Source: Pseudochrobactrum kiredjianiae (lineage in GTDB: Bacteria > Pseudomonadota > Alphaproteobacteria > Rhizobiales > Rhizobiaceae). Taken from it: DNA of 64,000 nt. The stretch lies in contig NZ_JAUCBM010000003.1 in the NCBI RefSeq assembly GCF_030362795.1, positions 186,001 to 250,000 of the forward strand, read 5' to 3'. The notes under the pieces are model-generated. The model did not search any database and was not told the origin of the DNA. It saw only the letters and a program-made list of their open reading frames with translations. Position numbers and translations under genes: made by a program. Of this stretch, positions 49,431-59,759 are shown piece after piece (position 1 is the stretch's first letter; each line of letters begins with the position of its first letter).

Positions 49431-49592
49431 TTACATGATTTTCAAGGTCTTGCTGATGTTCGCTATGAGAATGATTCATAGTGAAATGCAGTTTTTGCCT
49501 GATGGTGTTTTTAGGCATAAATTTGCAAAGAAAATAACAAGATTACGTTTTTTGCCATTGACGTGAAAAAAACTGCTGTTTAATCTCCCCTT

Positions 49593-49646
49593 ATGGCTAA
49601 GAAAATTATTCTCGTGGTGGGTAAGCGTATGGGCAGGATGGTGTAA
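49593..49646 (+). CDS. ilvL: Leader peptide of the ilvB-ilvH operon (17 aa)
   Basis: A short frame ATG to TAA encoding MAKKIILVVGKRMGRMV. The five consecutive residues I-I-L-V-V are precisely the end products of the operon downstream. It ends within the hairpin GGATGG-TGTAA-CCATCC and precedes a terminator. No strong Shine-Dalgarno is visible, so translation needs proof. The intergenic rest (49431-49592, 49704-49799) shows nothing else certain. Confidence 0.75.
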   Translation: MAKKIILVVGKRMGRMV

Positions 49647-49703
49647 CCATCCGGCGAAAGCTCCCATGCGCGAAACACAGGCTCCCTCAGGGGGCCTTTT
49701 TTA
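49637..49703 (+). promoter_or_regulatory. Transcription attenuator of ilvB-ilvH
   Basis: Hairpin 1 (GGATGG/CCATCC) spans the leader stop codon; ATGGG (49629) can also pair with CCCAT (49662). The terminator is GGCTCCC-TCA-GGGGGCC (49680-49696) followed by TTTTTT. This is the layout of ribosome-mediated attenuation by branched-chain aminoacyl-tRNA supply. The antiterminator pairing is not fully resolved by eye. Confidence 0.7.
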
Positions 49704-49799
49704 TTATCTAAACACAGCGGATAAAGCTAAACAGTACGGGACTTCCGGTGAGTATCAGGGAAGTAATCACCGGCACAGCAGACGGGACATCGAAAGACA

Positions 49800-51614
49800 A
49801 TGAGTACAGATACAAGTGGCGCAGCTGCCGCAACACAAAAAGAAACCGGCAAACGGGAAATGACCGGTGCTGAAATGGTTGTACAGGCGCTGATCGATCA
49901 GGGCGTGGAGCATATTTTCGGTTATCCGGGTGGTGCAGTGCTGCCGATCTATGACGAGTTGTTTCAGCAGGAAACTGTCGAGCATATTCTGGTGCGTCAT
50001 GAGCAGGGTGCTGGTCATGCGGCTGAAGGCTATGCGCGCTCAACCGGCAAGGTTGGCGTTATGCTGGTAACCTCGGGTCCGGGTGCGACCAATGCGGTAA
50101 CGCCGTTGCAGGATGCGCTGCTCGACTCTATCCCGCTGGTTTGCATTACCGGTCAGGTTCCGACGTCTCTGATCGGTACGGATGCATTTCAGGAAGCTGA
50201 CACTGTTGGTATTACCCGTCCTTGCACCAAGCATAACTGGCTGGTTAAAGATGTAAATGATCTGGCCCGTGTTCTGCATGAGGCTTTTCATGTTGCGCGT
50301 ACCGGTCGTCCGGGTCCTGTTGTTATTGATATTCCGAAGAACATTCAGTTCGCGACCGGTATGTATACGCCGCCTGCAACAAGCCCGCGCACCAGCTATA
50401 ATCCGGTTGTCAACGGTGATCAGAATGCAATCCGCGCGGCCGTTGAGCTGCTGGTGAATGCCAAAAAGCCGGTTATCTATTCCGGCGGCGGCGTTATCAA
50501 TTCCGGTCTGGAAGCCTCGAAGCTGCTGCGTGAACTGGTTGAAATTACTGATTTCCCGATCACATCGACATTGATGGGGCTGGGCGCTTATCCTGCATCG
50601 GGCAAAAACTGGCTGGGTATGCTCGGCATGCACGGTACGTTCGAAGCCAATATGACCATGCATGAATGCGATGTTATGCTGTGCGTTGGTGCGCGCTTTG
50701 ATGACCGTATCACCGGCCGTTTGGATGCTTTCTCACCGAATTCCAAGAAAATCCATATTGATATCGACCCGTCTTCAATCAATAAGACCGTTCGCGTGGA
50801 TGTGCCGATTATCGGTGATGTTGCCCATGTTCTGGAAGATATGGTGCGCCAGTATCGTGCTTCTTCCAAGCGCCCTGAAAAGGCCGATATGTCCGCTTGG
50901 TGGAACCAGGTTGATAAATGGCGCGCACGTAATTCGCTGGCCTATAAGCACAACCGCGATGTGATCATGCCGCAATATGCGCTGGAGCGTTTGCAGGAAC
51001 TGACCAAGGATCGCAAAACCTATATCACCACTGAGGTTGGCCAGCATCAGATGTGGGCGGCGCAGTTCATGAAATTTGAAGAGCCGCACCATTGGATGAC
51101 CTCGGGTGGTCTGGGTACTATGGGTTATGGTCTGCCGGCAGCGCTGGGCGTGCAGATTGCCCATCCGGATGCATTGGTGATTGATATTGCCGGTGATGCC
51201 TCCATTCAGATGTGTATTCAGGAAATGTCGGCGGCCATTCAGCATAATGCGCCGATCAAGATTTTTATCCTGAACAACCAGTATATGGGCATGGTGCGCC
51301 AGTGGCAGCAGCTGCTGCATGGTAACCGTCTGTCGCATTCTTACACGGAAGCGATGCCGGACTTTGTTAAACTGGCTGAAGCCTATGGCGGTACAGGCAT
51401 CCGTTGCTCTAAACCCGCTGAACTGGATGATGCAATCATGAAAATGATTGAAACAGACGGGCCGGTGATTTTTGACTGTCACGTTGCCAATCTGGCGAAC
51501 TGCTTCCCGATGATCCCTTCAGGCAAGGCGCATAATGAAATGCTGTTGCCGGATGAAGCGACTGATGAAGCTGTTGCCAATGCCATTGATGCTAAAGATC
51601 GTCACCTAGTCTAA
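49800..51614 (+). CDS. ilvB: Acetolactate synthase large subunit (IlvB/IlvI)
   Basis: Catalytic subunit of acetohydroxyacid synthase, first common enzyme of valine, leucine and isoleucine synthesis; needs TPP, Mg2+ and FAD. 604 residues. N-terminal PYR domain with GYPGGAVLPIYDELF and the catalytic glutamate in RHEQGAGHAAEGYAR; central FAD/DHS-like domain; C-terminal PP domain with GDASIQMCIQEMSAAI and NNQYMGMVRQWQ. A leader-peptide attenuator precedes it. The ribosome site (GAAAGACA) is weak. Confidence 0.97.
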   Translation: MSTDTSGAAAATQKETGKREMTGAEMVVQALIDQGVEHIFGYPGGAVLPIYDELFQQETVEHILVRHEQGAGHAAEGYARSTGKVGVMLVTSGPGATNAVTPLQDALLDSIPLVCITGQVPTSLIGTDAFQEADTVGITRPCTKHNWLVKDVNDLARVLHEAFHVARTGRPGPVVIDIPKNIQFATGMYTPPATSPRTSYNPVVNGDQNAIRAAVELLVNAKKPVIYSGGGVINSGLEASKLLRELVEITDFPITSTLMGLGAYPASGKNWLGMLGMHGTFEANMTMHECDVMLCVGARFDDRITGRLDAFSPNSKKIHIDIDPSSINKTVRVDVPIIGDVAHVLEDMVRQYRASSKRPEKADMSAWWNQVDKWRARNSLAYKHNRDVIMPQYALERLQELTKDRKTYITTEVGQHQMWAAQFMKFEEPHHWMTSGGLGTMGYGLPAALGVQIAHPDALVIDIAGDASIQMCIQEMSAAIQHNAPIKIFILNNQYMGMVRQWQQLLHGNRLSHSYTEAMPDFVKLAEAYGGTGIRCSKPAELDDAIMKMIETDGPVIFDCHVANLANCFPMIPSGKAHNEMLLPDEATDEAVANAIDAKDRHLV

Positions 51615-51636
51615 TACCGGAACAAGGATATTCATT

Positions 51637-52209
51637 ATGAACGCACAAAATGCAGCTTCCGGTTCAGCCTATTTTCTGACCGAAGAAACCCAGCTAACGG
51701 AAACCCATACACTATCGGTATTGGTTGATAATGAACCGGGTGTCCTTGCCCGTGTTATCGGTCTGTTTTCCGGCCGTGGCTATAATATTGAAAGCCTGAC
51801 GGTTTCTGAAACCGAACATGAAAAGCATCTGTCGCGTATTACCATTGTAACGCGTGGTACTGCCAATGTGCTGGATCAGATCCGTCATTCGCTGGAGCGT
51901 ATTGTTCCGGTGCATCGCGTGGTTGATCTGACCTATCATGCCTATCAGCTTGGCCATGAACACCCTGTTGAGCGTGAGCTTGCACTGGTTAAAGTGGTTG
52001 GCAAAGGTGAGACCCGTGCAGAAATGCTGCGTCTGGCCGATGCTTTTAAAGCTAAGGTTGTGGATGCAACGGTTGAGCATTTCATTTTTGAAATCACCGG
52101 CAAGGGCGCGAAAATCGACCAGTTCATTTCAATTATGAAGCCGCTTGGCCTGATTGAAGTGTGTCGTACCGGTGTTGCAGCTATGATCCGTGGTGCCGAA
52201 GGAATGTAA
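51637..52209 (+). CDS. ilvH: Acetolactate synthase small (regulatory) subunit
   Basis: Regulatory subunit that confers valine feedback inhibition on the large subunit; 190 residues. Its N-terminal ACT domain (HTLSVLVDNEPGVLARVIG, FSGRGYNIESLTVSETE) begins near residue 24, and the C-terminal domain carries KVVGKGETRAEMLRLADAFKA and the closing GLIEVCRTGVAAMIRG. It lies 22 bases behind ilvB with AAGGA near the ATG. Confidence 0.96.
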   Translation: MNAQNAASGSAYFLTEETQLTETHTLSVLVDNEPGVLARVIGLFSGRGYNIESLTVSETEHEKHLSRITIVTRGTANVLDQIRHSLERIVPVHRVVDLTYHAYQLGHEHPVERELALVKVVGKGETRAEMLRLADAFKAKVVDATVEHFIFEITGKGAKIDQFISIMKPLGLIEVCRTGVAAMIRGAEGM

Positions 52210-52524
52210 TCGTGTCTGGCCTAAAAGGCGTCCGACTGGGCTGCAAATGGCAATTTTATGCGCTTCGGTACTCACGTACACATGGTGCCGCACGTCCGTA
52301 GGACGTGCAAAGGTCACCATGAACTTTAGTTGCTGCATATCTTATCTTTCATCGTTATGAAAGGATTATGCAGAAGTACGCTCCGTTCCGATGCTCGAAA
52401 ATCACCATTTTCGCTGTCGTCTGACGCTTTTTGATCCAGACACTTAAATTGCTGATCGTTTGTCGCACCGCTGTTCTCAATAGAGGCAGCGGTGTTGCTT
52501 TTCGTAAAGTGAGATTTATCGAAG
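52210..52524 (+). other. Intergenic region between ilvH and the truncated LysE gene
   Basis: About 315 bases without a supported gene. It holds GCACGTCC-GTA-GGACGTGC near 52290 and the short pair AGCGGTG near 52490. It may include remnants of the missing LysE 5' end, but I see no clear one. Confidence 0.4.
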
Positions 52525-53046
52525 ATGCTGCTGGCTTCCGGTGTGAATTTCGGATTTCGCCGTACCATTCCGCATATGCTGGGAATTGGCGTTGGCTTTC
52601 TGTCACTATTGCTTGGCGTGGGTTACGGGCTTGGCGCGGTTTTGGAGATGGCTCCGTATTTATATCTGGCGCTGAAATTCGCCGGTGGCGCCTATATGCT
52701 CTATCTGGCTTATAAAATTGCCACTTCCACTTCAGTCGGTCAGGTTACAGATAGCGCTGCTAAGCCTATGAGTTTTATGCAGGCTCTGTTGTTCCAATGG
52801 GTAAACCCGAAGGCGTGGGTGATGGCGGTCACTGCTATGGCCAGCTACACGGTGCATGACGCCTATACGTTGTCAGTGCTGGTGATCGGCCTTGTGTTCG
52901 CTATCATCAATGTGCCGAGCGTGTCGTCATGGGCGGCTTTCGGCAGTTTGCTGCGCCAATGGCTGGAAGATCCGGTGCGGCTTAAATGGTTCAACCTGAC
53001 CATGGCTTTGTTGCTGGTTGTCAGTCTGTGGCCGATGCTGAGGTGA
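52525..53046 (+). pseudogene. LysE/RhtB family transporter, 5'-truncated
   Basis: Membrane amino-acid exporter family, 173 residues present. The sequence starts MLLASGVNFGFRRTIPHMLG, which in intact relatives comes about 30-35 residues in, just after a TPGPNNL motif. That first membrane helix is missing, and no such frame is found upstream in 52210-52524. The remainder is intact to the end (VNPKAWVMAVTA, PSVSSWAAFGSLLRQWL) with four to five helices. An in-frame ATG exists, so a shortened protein might be made, but it is more likely a remnant or a badly annotated start. Confidence 0.6.
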
Positions 53047-53090
53047 TAAAACTTGCTCTTTAGACGCGAATCCGGTCAATCAGTACCATG

Positions 53091-54218
53091 ATGGAATTTT
53101 CACCGGAACAGGACAACGCGCTGCAAGCTGTGGCGCAATGGTTGGCAAAAGGCGGCTCCCCGATTTTCCGCCTTTTTGGCTATGCGGGAACGGGTAAGAC
53201 GACGCTTGCGCGCTATTTTGCCGAGCATGTGGATGGTGAGGTGCAGTTCGCAGCCTTTACCGGTAAGGCGGCGCAGGTCTTGCGCTCCAAGGGCGCGAGC
53301 AATGCCCGCACACTGCACTCGCTGATCTATCGCCCGAAAGGCGAAGAAGCGATTGAAGATGAGACGACCGGTAAAACCTCGATCTCTCCGACTTTTTCAC
53401 TCAATCGTCAAAGCCCCGTGGCGAAAGCAGCATTGATCGTTGTTGACGAATGTTCGATGGTCGATGAGCAGCTTGGCCGCGATCTGATGACATTTGGCAC
53501 GCCGATTTTGGTGCTGGGTGATCCGGGGCAGTTGCCACCGATCAGCGGTGGCGGCTTCTTTACCGAGCAGGAACCGGATTATCTGCTGACAGAAATTCAC
53601 CGTCAGGCGCAGGACAATCCGATTATCCGTTTGGCGCTGGATGTGCGCGAAGGGCGAGATATTCCCTATGGCGATTATGGTGCCGCGCGGGTGATCAGCA
53701 AATCGGAAGTGACACAGGATCTGGTGCTTGATGCCGATCAGGTGCTGGTTGGCACCAACCGCACCCGTAAGCGGTATAATCAGCGCCTGCGTGAGTTGAA
53801 GGGTTTTACCGCAGAATATCCGCAGTCTGGCGACAAGCTGGTTTGCTTGCGTAATGATCCGGCCAAGGGTCTGCTCAATGGTTCGCTCTGGAAGGTGATG
53901 ACATCTTCCAAGGAAACCGTGAAGCCCGGTATCAATCTGCTGATTGCGCCGGAAGATGAAGAGCCGGGTCGGGGTGTTGCCAAGATCAAATTGCTGAAGG
54001 CGCAGTTTGAAGATCCGGATGCGGAAATTCCGTGGCAGACGAAAAAGCGTTTTGATGATTTTGATTACGGCTATGCACTGACGACACATAAAGCGCAGGG
54101 CTCGCAGTGGAATAATGTGGTATTGTTTGATGAGAGCTATGCCTTCCGCGATACACGCGAGCGCTGGCTCTATACGGCGATTACCCGTGCGGCGGAAAAA
54201 CTAACAATCGTTCGCTAG
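53091..54218 (+). CDS. RecD-like ATP-dependent DNA helicase (AAA_30/UvrD_C type)
   Basis: A 375-residue superfamily 1 helicase core. Walker A GYAGTGKTTLARYFA (about 28-42), Walker B VVDECSMVDEQL, motif III LGDPGQLPPISGGG, and the C-terminal YALTTHKAQGSQWNNVVLFDE plus YTAITRAAEKLTIV are visible. It lacks the N-terminal domains of RecD and resembles stand-alone RecD2-like or phage-type proteins common in alphaproteobacteria. An ATG three bases upstream is an alternative. The stop codon TAG is the first triplet of a short palindromic repeat. Confidence 0.9.
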   Translation: MEFSPEQDNALQAVAQWLAKGGSPIFRLFGYAGTGKTTLARYFAEHVDGEVQFAAFTGKAAQVLRSKGASNARTLHSLIYRPKGEEAIEDETTGKTSISPTFSLNRQSPVAKAALIVVDECSMVDEQLGRDLMTFGTPILVLGDPGQLPPISGGGFFTEQEPDYLLTEIHRQAQDNPIIRLALDVREGRDIPYGDYGAARVISKSEVTQDLVLDADQVLVGTNRTRKRYNQRLRELKGFTAEYPQSGDKLVCLRNDPAKGLLNGSLWKVMTSSKETVKPGINLLIAPEDEEPGRGVAKIKLLKAQFEDPDAEIPWQTKKRFDDFDYGYALTTHKAQGSQWNNVVLFDESYAFRDTRERWLYTAITRAAEKLTIVR

Positions 54219-54246
54219 AGCGCATCCCGAAAGCGGGAACGCTCTG
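54216..54246. repeat. Minimal copy of the dispersed palindromic repeat
   Basis: TAGAGCGCATCCCGAAAGC and GGGAACGCTCT: a miniature form with AGAGCG..CGCTCT edges. It begins with the stop codon of the RecD-like gene. Confidence 0.65.
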
Positions 54247-54278
54247 GGAGGGACTGAAATTGATCAGGGAGTTTGATC

Positions 54279-55016
54279 ATGGTTGCAACCTTGTCGATTA
54301 ATCTCAATGCTGTGGCTATGTTGCGTAATCGCCGCGATCTGCCATGGCCGAGTGTGACAGGCTTGGGGCGCGTTGCGCTTGATGCAGGTGCATCCGGCCT
54401 GACCGTGCATCCGCGCCCTGATCAGCGCCATATCCGTTTTTCTGATCTCGGCGATCTTCGAGCGTTAATTGACGATGAGTTCCCGCAGGCTGAATTCAAT
54501 ATTGAAGGCTATCCGTCGGAAGAGTTTCTGGCTCTGGTGGAGAAGCATGAGCCGGAACAGGTGACACTGGTGCCGGATGATCCGGCTCAGAATACTTCGG
54601 ATCATGGCTGGGACTTTGCCAAGCATAAAGTAAACTTAACTGAGGTGACCAAGCGTCTCAAATCGCATGGCATGCGTGTTTCGATGTTTGCTGATCCGAC
54701 ACCGGATGGTCTTGAAATTGCCAAAGAGACAGGTGCCGACCGCGTGGAGTTTTTCACCGGCCCTTATGGCGGAGCCTATGCAGATCCGAAAGCGCAGGCG
54801 CACGAACTGGCCTTGCTGGAGCGCGCCGCTTTGAAAGCCGTGGAACTCGGACTTGGCATTAATGCGGGGCATGATCTGACCGTTGCTAATCTGCCTGCAC
54901 TGGTAAAAATCATGCCGACTTTGAGCGAAGTTTCCATCGGGCATGGTCTGACAGCCGATGCGCTGGAATATGGTATGCGCCTGTCTGTGCAGCGTTTTAT
55001 CAAAGCACTCGGCTAA
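54279..55016 (+). CDS. pdxJ: PdxJ, pyridoxine 5'-phosphate synthase
   Basis: Condenses 1-deoxyxylulose 5-phosphate with aminoacetone phosphate-type intermediate to pyridoxine phosphate; TIM-barrel enzyme, 245 residues. The N-terminus [20 protein letters not shown], the [14 protein letters not shown] motif and [18 protein letters not shown] and the late [15 protein letters not shown] are typical. ATG at 54279 follows TCAGGGAG; the earlier ATG-like start is less good. A separate unit by position. Confidence 0.95.
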   Translation: MVATLSINLNAVAMLRNRRDLPWPSVTGLGRVALDAGASGLTVHPRPDQRHIRFSDLGDLRALIDDEFPQAEFNIEGYPSEEFLALVEKHEPEQVTLVPDDPAQNTSDHGWDFAKHKVNLTEVTKRLKSHGMRVSMFADPTPDGLEIAKETGADRVEFFTGPYGGAYADPKAQAHELALLERAALKAVELGLGINAGHDLTVANLPALVKIMPTLSEVSIGHGLTADALEYGMRLSVQRFIKALG

Positions 55017-55270
55017 ATTGCTTTTTGTGTTTTGATTCAAACTAATTTTATAAGATTTTGATTTTAATCAATTAATATAATTTCCTGCCCTGATGAGCTA
55101 TCCGTATTTGTAATGCCTCATCAGGGCAGATATGCATTTCTGTAGTCTTGTTATTTCGAGAAATTGAGCATTTATATACTGCCTTCCGGCCATTTCCTTC
55201 GTCTTGGTATAAGGCTAATATCAAAGGGCAGACCGGCCATTTTATAGCATCATATAATTATAGGTTATGT

Positions 55271-57220
55271 ATGAAGCAGGCGCAGCGTGAAGAGATTGCA
55301 AATCAGGATATACCGGTTAGCGCCGATGAGGATCAGAATGATCCTCATAGCCATACGGGAAATCTGAAGCTTTTAATGATGGGTGCGCTTGGTGTCGTCT
55401 ATGGCGATATCGGTACTAGTCCGATTTATGCTTTTCGTGAAGCGCTGCATGCCTCCGTCTCCGATGGCGATTTGCTCCGGATTGAAATTCTTGGCGTGAT
55501 CTCCCTGATCGTCTGGTCACTGGCACTGATTGTCACCGTAAAATATGTACTTTTTGTGCTGCGAGCGGACAATAATGGTGAGGGCGGTATTCTCTCGCTG
55601 ATGGCGCTGGTGCGTTCCAGCTTTGCCAGCAGGCCGGATATTATTCTTGGTATCGGCATTATCGGTGCAGCGCTGTTCTTTGGTGATGCGGTGATTACAC
55701 CGGCAATTTCTGTGCTTTCCGCTGTAGAAGGACTGGAAATTGTTGCACCGCATATGACGCCCTATGTGGTGCCGATTACCATTACAATTTTGCTGATACT
55801 GTTTTTTGTACAGCGGCACGGTACGGGGCGTATGGCCAGTATTTTCGGCCCTGTAATGTTGCTATGGTTTTTTGCATTGGGGCTAACCGGTTTTATCCAT
55901 ATTTTTGATGATCCGGGCATTCTTGCAGGGCTTAATCCTTATTACGCCTTTGCTTTTCTCAGCGGTAATCTGACGACCTCTTTTGCGACCATCGGTGCTA
56001 TTTTTCTGGCGGTGACCGGTGCAGAAGCTCTCTATGCCGATCTTGGTCATTTCGGACGTAAGCCGATTGTGCGTGCATGGTTGTGGATTGTGTTTCCAAG
56101 TCTGATTCTGAATTATTTCGGGCAGGGGGCATTTATCCTGACGCATAGTGCGGCGGGTGGGGCGGAGGTGCACAACCCGTTTTTCCAGATGATGCCGAAA
56201 TGGGCATTGCTGCCGATGGTGCTGCTGGCAACGATTGCCACAGTGATTGCCAGTCAGGCGGTGCTGACGGGAACCTATTCACTGGCGCGTCAGGCAGTGC
56301 AGCTGAATATTCTGCCAAGGCTTGAGGTCTTGCACACGTCTGAAACGCTGCACGGCCAAATCTATATGCCGCGCATTAATCTGCTGCTCGGTATCACGGT
56401 TATTCTGCTGGTCGTGACTTTCCAGAAATCCAGCAATCTGGCCGCCGCCTATGGTATTGCGGTAACCGGCAATATGCTGGTGACGACCACGCTGTTGTTT
56501 TTTGTGATGCGCCGGTTGTGGAAATGGAGCTTGCCGGTTGTGCTGGTGCCGATTATTGGCTTTGCTGTTGTTGATCTGATGTTCTTCAGCGCCAATCTGG
56601 TGAAGGTGCATCAGGGCGGCTGGGCTTCTATTGTGGTCGGATCGCTGGTCTTGCTGGTGATGTGGACATGGGTGCGCGGCAGCCGCCATTTGTTCCAGAA
56701 AACCCGCAAAACGGAAGTACCGCTGGATATTATTGTCAGTCAGATGGCACGCAAAGAACCGGTGATTGTCGCCGGTACTGCGGTCTTTCTGACTGGTGAC
56801 CCGTCCAGTGTGCCGACAGCGCTGATGCACAGTCTCAAACATTATAAAGTGCTGCATGAGAATAATGTGATCCTGACGGTGGTGACGGCGCCGCGCCCTT
56901 GGGTGTCTGCGGATGATCGGGCGCGCATATCGCAATATAGCGACCGTTTCATGCAGGTGACTTTGACCTTTGGCTATATGCAGTCACCGAATATTCCGCG
57001 CGCTTTGGGTATCTGTCGCAGGCTTGGCTGGAAATATGATATTATGACTACGTCATTCTTCCTTTCGCGGCGCGTTTTGCGCGTTTCACCGCGTTCGCCG
57101 ATGCCGCATTGGCAGGCCAAATTATTTATCACGCTTGCCCGCAGCGCCTCAGATGCAACGGAATATTTCCAGATTCCAACCGGCCGTGTGGTAGAGATTG
57201 GCACGCAGGTCAATCTATGA
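55271..57220 (+). CDS. kup: Kup, low-affinity potassium uptake protein
   Basis: Proton-coupled K+ importer of the KUP/HAK family, 649 residues. The start at 55271 (MKQAQREE) matches the family; 41 upstream codons of open frame are not supported. The first helix carries GALGVVYGDIGTSPIYAFREA, a hallmark, and twelve hydrophobic segments follow to about residue 460, with GDAVITPAISVLSAVEG and the ALYADLGHFGRKPI loop. The C-terminal cytosolic domain is about 180 residues. AT-rich DNA with no gene fills 55017-55270. Confidence 0.95.
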   Translation: MKQAQREEIANQDIPVSADEDQNDPHSHTGNLKLLMMGALGVVYGDIGTSPIYAFREALHASVSDGDLLRIEILGVISLIVWSLALIVTVKYVLFVLRADNNGEGGILSLMALVRSSFASRPDIILGIGIIGAALFFGDAVITPAISVLSAVEGLEIVAPHMTPYVVPITITILLILFFVQRHGTGRMASIFGPVMLLWFFALGLTGFIHIFDDPGILAGLNPYYAFAFLSGNLTTSFATIGAIFLAVTGAEALYADLGHFGRKPIVRAWLWIVFPSLILNYFGQGAFILTHSAAGGAEVHNPFFQMMPKWALLPMVLLATIATVIASQAVLTGTYSLARQAVQLNILPRLEVLHTSETLHGQIYMPRINLLLGITVILLVVTFQKSSNLAAAYGIAVTGNMLVTTTLLFFVMRRLWKWSLPVVLVPIIGFAVVDLMFFSANLVKVHQGGWASIVVGSLVLLVMWTWVRGSRHLFQKTRKTEVPLDIIVSQMARKEPVIVAGTAVFLTGDPSSVPTALMHSLKHYKVLHENNVILTVVTAPRPWVSADDRARISQYSDRFMQVTLTFGYMQSPNIPRALGICRRLGWKYDIMTTSFFLSRRVLRVSPRSPMPHWQAKLFITLARSASDATEYFQIPTGRVVEIGTQVNL

Positions 57221-57296
57221 CCGGTTTGCTGTATAAAATTTAGCGATGGACACAAAATCCCTCTTGCATTGTTGAAATTGTAGCGGCATAGTCCGA

Positions 57297-57311
57297 ACCG
57301 TAACGTACGGT
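57297..57311. promoter_or_regulatory. Inverted repeat upstream of the TetR gene, probable operator
   Basis: ACCGTA-ACG-TACGGT, perfect 6-bp arms, about 60 bases before the GTG start; a second overlapping TACGGTACG adds to the symmetry. TetR regulators often repress their own genes through such sites. Confidence 0.5.
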
Positions 57312-57369
57312 ACGCATGATGAGAATCTGTGAGATACGTATGAGATAGGTTTAAAAGGAGCGTGGAAGC

Positions 57370-58029
57370 GTGCAGTTGCAGCAGCCTGATAATGTCGTGA
57401 GCAATGTCGGAACCGGCGTCGATCTGACAGATCGTCAGAAGGATGTGCTGAATGCTGCACTCGAGCTACTCGTTGAGGGCGGCGACAGTCTGACCATGGC
57501 TGGTGTTGCGCGACGGGCAAGCTGCTCCAAGGAAACGCTCTATAAATGGTTTAACGACCGCGATGGTTTGCTAACCGCAACTGTGCAGTGGCAGGCATCG
57601 AAAGTACGGGTTGTGCCGGTGGCACGCGAAGGGCTTGATGAAGAGTCGCTCTTTACCAGTCTGGAGCACTTTGCCCGCGACTGGCTGCTGGTTTTGTCCG
57701 GCAGTACATCGATTGCGCTGAACCGTTTGGCTGTGAGCCATGCGGGTTCCGGCAAGTCTGATCTCGGTGAGATCGTGTTGAATAATGGTCCGATCGCAAT
57801 GGCGCGTCGTCTCAAACCGGTTCTGGAAACCGGTCGCGATGCTAGCCTGCTGGACTTTGATGATATTGATGAAGCATTCGCTTCATTCTTTGGCCTTGTG
57901 GTGCGTGACAAGCAGATCCGTCTGCTTCTCGGCGATCATCATGAAGTCAGTGATGCAGAAATTATCCGCGATGCCAGAACGGCAACGCGCCAGTTTTTTG
58001 CACTCTACGGAAATAAAGCCGGCTCCTGA
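57370..58029 (+). CDS. TetR/AcrR family transcriptional regulator
   Basis: A 219-residue regulator. The N-terminal TetR helix-turn-helix is LTDRQKDVLNAALELLVEGG and MAGVARRASCSKETLYKWF (about residues 19-62); the C-terminal ligand domain has AefR-like AFASFFGLVVRDKQIRLLLG. GTG start with AAAGGAGCG upstream. It lies 66 bases before ilvC in the same direction, so both may be on one transcript; the ligand is unknown. Confidence 0.88.
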   Translation: MQLQQPDNVVSNVGTGVDLTDRQKDVLNAALELLVEGGDSLTMAGVARRASCSKETLYKWFNDRDGLLTATVQWQASKVRVVPVAREGLDEESLFTSLEHFARDWLLVLSGSTSIALNRLAVSHAGSGKSDLGEIVLNNGPIAMARRLKPVLETGRDASLLDFDDIDEAFASFFGLVVRDKQIRLLLGDHHEVSDAEIIRDARTATRQFFALYGNKAGS

Positions 58030-58041
58030 AAAGCCGGATAA

Positions 58042-59115
<1,074 letters not shown>

Positions 59116-59181
59116 TTTGGCTAAGAACAAGTTGGTTGCAAAAATGACAACCAAGCAAATGTTCTGGCAATTATGAATATC

Positions 59182-59213
59182 AGGCCCGCACAAAGTTTTG
59201 TTTGTGCGGGCCT
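59182..59213 (+). terminator. Terminator-like hairpin after ilvC
   Basis: GCCCGCACAAA and TTTGTGCGGGC arms around GTTTTG, followed by weak T-richness (CTGACTATTT). Confidence 0.65.
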
Positions 59214-59252
59214 GACTATTTATGGCAGTACTGCTGACGGGAGGATTTAAGC

Positions 59253-59759
59253 ATGACTGAAATAACAATCCGGCAGTTAGTGTCAGACGATTTTCCAATT
59301 TTGCGAGAGATCAGGCTGGAGGCACTGCAACTGCATCCGGAAGCCTATAGCTCGGCCTATGAGGACTGGGTGAAATTCTCAGACACAGACTGGCGAGCTA
59401 AATTAAACGCACCCGTTTTTGCTGCTTTTGACGGTGACAAGGCCGTTGGTCTGATTGGCTTGTGGCCTCAGGACGGCGCGCGGACATCGCATCGTGCGAT
59501 TGTTGTGATGGTCTATGTGAAAAGCGAAATGCGCGGCCGGAATATTGGGCAGAAACTGATGCAGGCTGTTGAGGTCTATGCGCGTGATAATGGCTTCAGC
59601 CAGCTTGAGCTGAGTGTGCTCGCTGAAAATAAAACCGCATTGCAGCTTTATCTACGTGAGGGATACACAGAATTCGGACGCAGACCGAACTGGATATCGC
59701 TGAACGGTGCGTTGTATGATGAAGTGATGATGGTGCGTCCGATCACTGCAAATGCATGA
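59253..59759 (+). CDS. GNAT family N-acetyltransferase
   Basis: A 168-residue acetyltransferase. The acetyl-CoA loop is VKSEMRGRNIGQKLMQAVEV (about residues 89-108) and the motif B region LELSVLAENKTALQLYLREGYTEFGRRPNW follows; the opening ITIRQLVSDDFPILREIRLEAL is typical of GNAT. GGGAGGA precedes the ATG by seven bases. Substrate unknown. Confidence 0.87.
   Translation: MTEITIRQLVSDDFPILREIRLEALQLHPEAYSSAYEDWVKFSDTDWRAKLNAPVFAAFDGDKAVGLIGLWPQDGARTSHRAIVVMVYVKSEMRGRNIGQKLMQAVEVYARDNGFSQLELSVLAENKTALQLYLREGYTEFGRRPNWISLNGALYDEVMMVRPITANA

Noticed and set aside
55148-55270. An N-terminal extension of Kup by 41 residues
   Set aside because: Family proteins start near the ATG at 55271; the extension is unlike Kup and starts at a non-ATG codon.
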